Assembly: GCA_946647055.1 (NCBI GenBank)
Contig: CAMPCT010000144.1
Location: 1 to 5,753, forward strand
Length of the DNA stretch: 5,753 bases
Direction: 5' to 3'
Source: an uncultured Atopobium sp.
Lineage (GTDB): Bacteria; Actinomycetota; Coriobacteriia; Coriobacteriales; Atopobiaceae
The translations under genes were made by a program, and so were the position numbers. The notes beneath the pieces are model-generated. The model ran no database searches. It was not told where the DNA came from and saw nothing but the letters and a program-made list of their open reading frames with translations. Below, piece after piece: positions 5,072 through 5,753 of this stretch (position 1 is its first letter; every line of letters begins with the position of its first letter).

Positions 5072-5753
5072 ATGAAAAAGTACATACTCAAGCGCCTGCT
5101 CATATCGGTGGTGATCCTCATCTTCGTGGCCTTCATCATCTATGTGCTCATGCGCTGCCTGCCCACGTCATACCTGGAGCAGGTCGCACGCCAGAAGTCC
5201 ATGCAGCCCGGCTCCAAGAGCTTCGAGGAATGGATGGAGCAGCTCTCCGCGACCTACGGCATGGACAAGGGGATCATCCCCGGCTTCCTCTCGTGGTGCG
5301 GACGTGCCATCCGCGGCGACTTTGGCGACTCGTGGAAGTGGACCGTGCCGGTGACCCAGAAGTTCCAGGAGTCGGTCTGGATCAGCTTCGTCATGGGCGC
5401 CATCGCCTTCGTCTTCGAGATCATCATCGCCATCCCGCTGGGCATCATCGCCGCCACAAAGCAGTACTCCTGGGTCGACAACACCATCACGGTGGTCGCC
5501 CTCGCCTGTTACTCGCTGCCCACGTTCTTCTTCGCGTCCCTGCTCAAGCTGGTGTTCTGCGTGCACTTGGGCTGGTTTGACCTGGGAGGCCTCATCGGGC
5601 GAAACTACGAGCAGCTCTCGTCGGTGGGGCAGCTCCTCGACAAGGGACACCACCTGGTGCTGCCCATCGTGACGCTCGTTGTCATCTCGATCGGCTCCCT
5701 CATGCGCTACACGCGCACCAACATGCTCGAGGTGCTCAACGCCGACTACATCC
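5072..5753 (+). CDS. ABC transporter permease, DppB/OppB-like (3' truncated)
   Basis: The first 227 codons of an inner-membrane permease of the oligopeptide/dipeptide ABC family; the frame is still open at the window end. The N-terminus MKKYILKRLLISVV leads into helix 1 (about 9-27), followed by the family's large outer loop (28-100) with GMDKGIIPGFLSWCGRAIRGDFGDS (63-87). Helices follow at about 103-126 and 135-164. Family marks are SLPTFF (148-153), HLGW (165-168), HLVLP (194-198) and RYTRTNMLEVLNADYI (212-227). The last one leads into the EAA loop that contacts the ATPase, which is cut off here. The outer loop starts RCLPTSYLEQ where OppB/DppB proteins usually have a P-G-D-P-like sequence. 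It is paired with the binding protein upstream. A second permease and ATPases are expected downstream but are not visible. Confidence 0.92.
   Translation, partial: MKKYILKRLLISVVILIFVAFIIYVLMRCLPTSYLEQVARQKSMQPGSKSFEEWMEQLSATYGMDKGIIPGFLSWCGRAIRGDFGDSWKWTVPVTQKFQESVWISFVMGAIAFVFEIIIAIPLGIIAATKQYSWVDNTITVVALACYSLPTFFFASLLKLVFCVHLGWFDLGGLIGRNYEQLSSVGQLLDKGHHLVLPIVTLVVISIGSLMRYTRTNMLEVLNADYI

Noticed and set aside
2604..5072. 822-codon open frame on the minus strand
   Set aside because: It mirrors the binding-protein gene almost end to end and reads as Val/Gly/Asp/Leu-rich low-complexity sequence, as expected opposite GAC/GCC/ATC/GTC codons. The + strand protein has a signal peptide, family motifs and a ribosome site.
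1..5753. CRISPR arrays, tRNA/rRNA genes, insertion sequences, defence systems
   Set aside because: No regular repeat-spacer pattern, tRNA-like folds, transposase genes or terminal inverted repeats were seen. The only repeats are the pair at 998-1074 and the coding GGEE units.

Overview
This is a high-GC window in which every credible gene lies on the + strand, with short intergenic gaps and mostly C- or G-ending codons. Tat-type lipoprotein export, an M3 oligoendopeptidase and an oligopeptide-type ABC transporter fit a peptide-using high-GC Gram-positive anaerobe. My best guess is an actinobacterium of class Coriobacteriia (Olsenella/Atopobiaceae-like). That is an inference from protein style, not from a marker gene.

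Layout. (1) 1-539 is the 3' end of an M3-family oligoendopeptidase whose zinc site lies upstream of the window. (2) 536-1003 is a small four-helix membrane protein of unknown function, joined to the peptidase by an ATGA overlap. (3) 1004-1243 is a 240-base gap. It holds two tandem hairpin-forming repeats of about 34 bases, then an extended -10 promoter, a strong ribosome site, a six-codon leader ORF (MSKRRS) and a hairpin that partly covers the next gene's ribosome site. (4) 1244-2512 encodes a major facilitator superfamily (MFS) exporter. (5) 2513-2669 is a gap with a stem at the exporter stop codon, an 8-base palindrome and a weak promoter candidate. (6) 2670-4988 encodes a 772-residue Tat-dependent lipoprotein, a family 5 solute-binding protein. 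(7) 5005-5042 is a near-ideal intrinsic terminator. (8) 5072 onward is the first permease of the same ABC transporter, cut by the window end.

How the parts fit. The binding protein and permease form the start of an oligopeptide/dipeptide (Opp/Dpp-like) importer operon. The terminator between them probably lets the binding protein be made in excess over the membrane parts. The M3 peptidase could degrade imported peptides, but it is not obviously in the same transcript. The exporter appears to be a separate unit with its own promoter. Its leader ORF plus hairpin resembles the translational attenuators known upstream of antibiotic-resistance genes (erm, cat), and this is the most interesting signal in the window.
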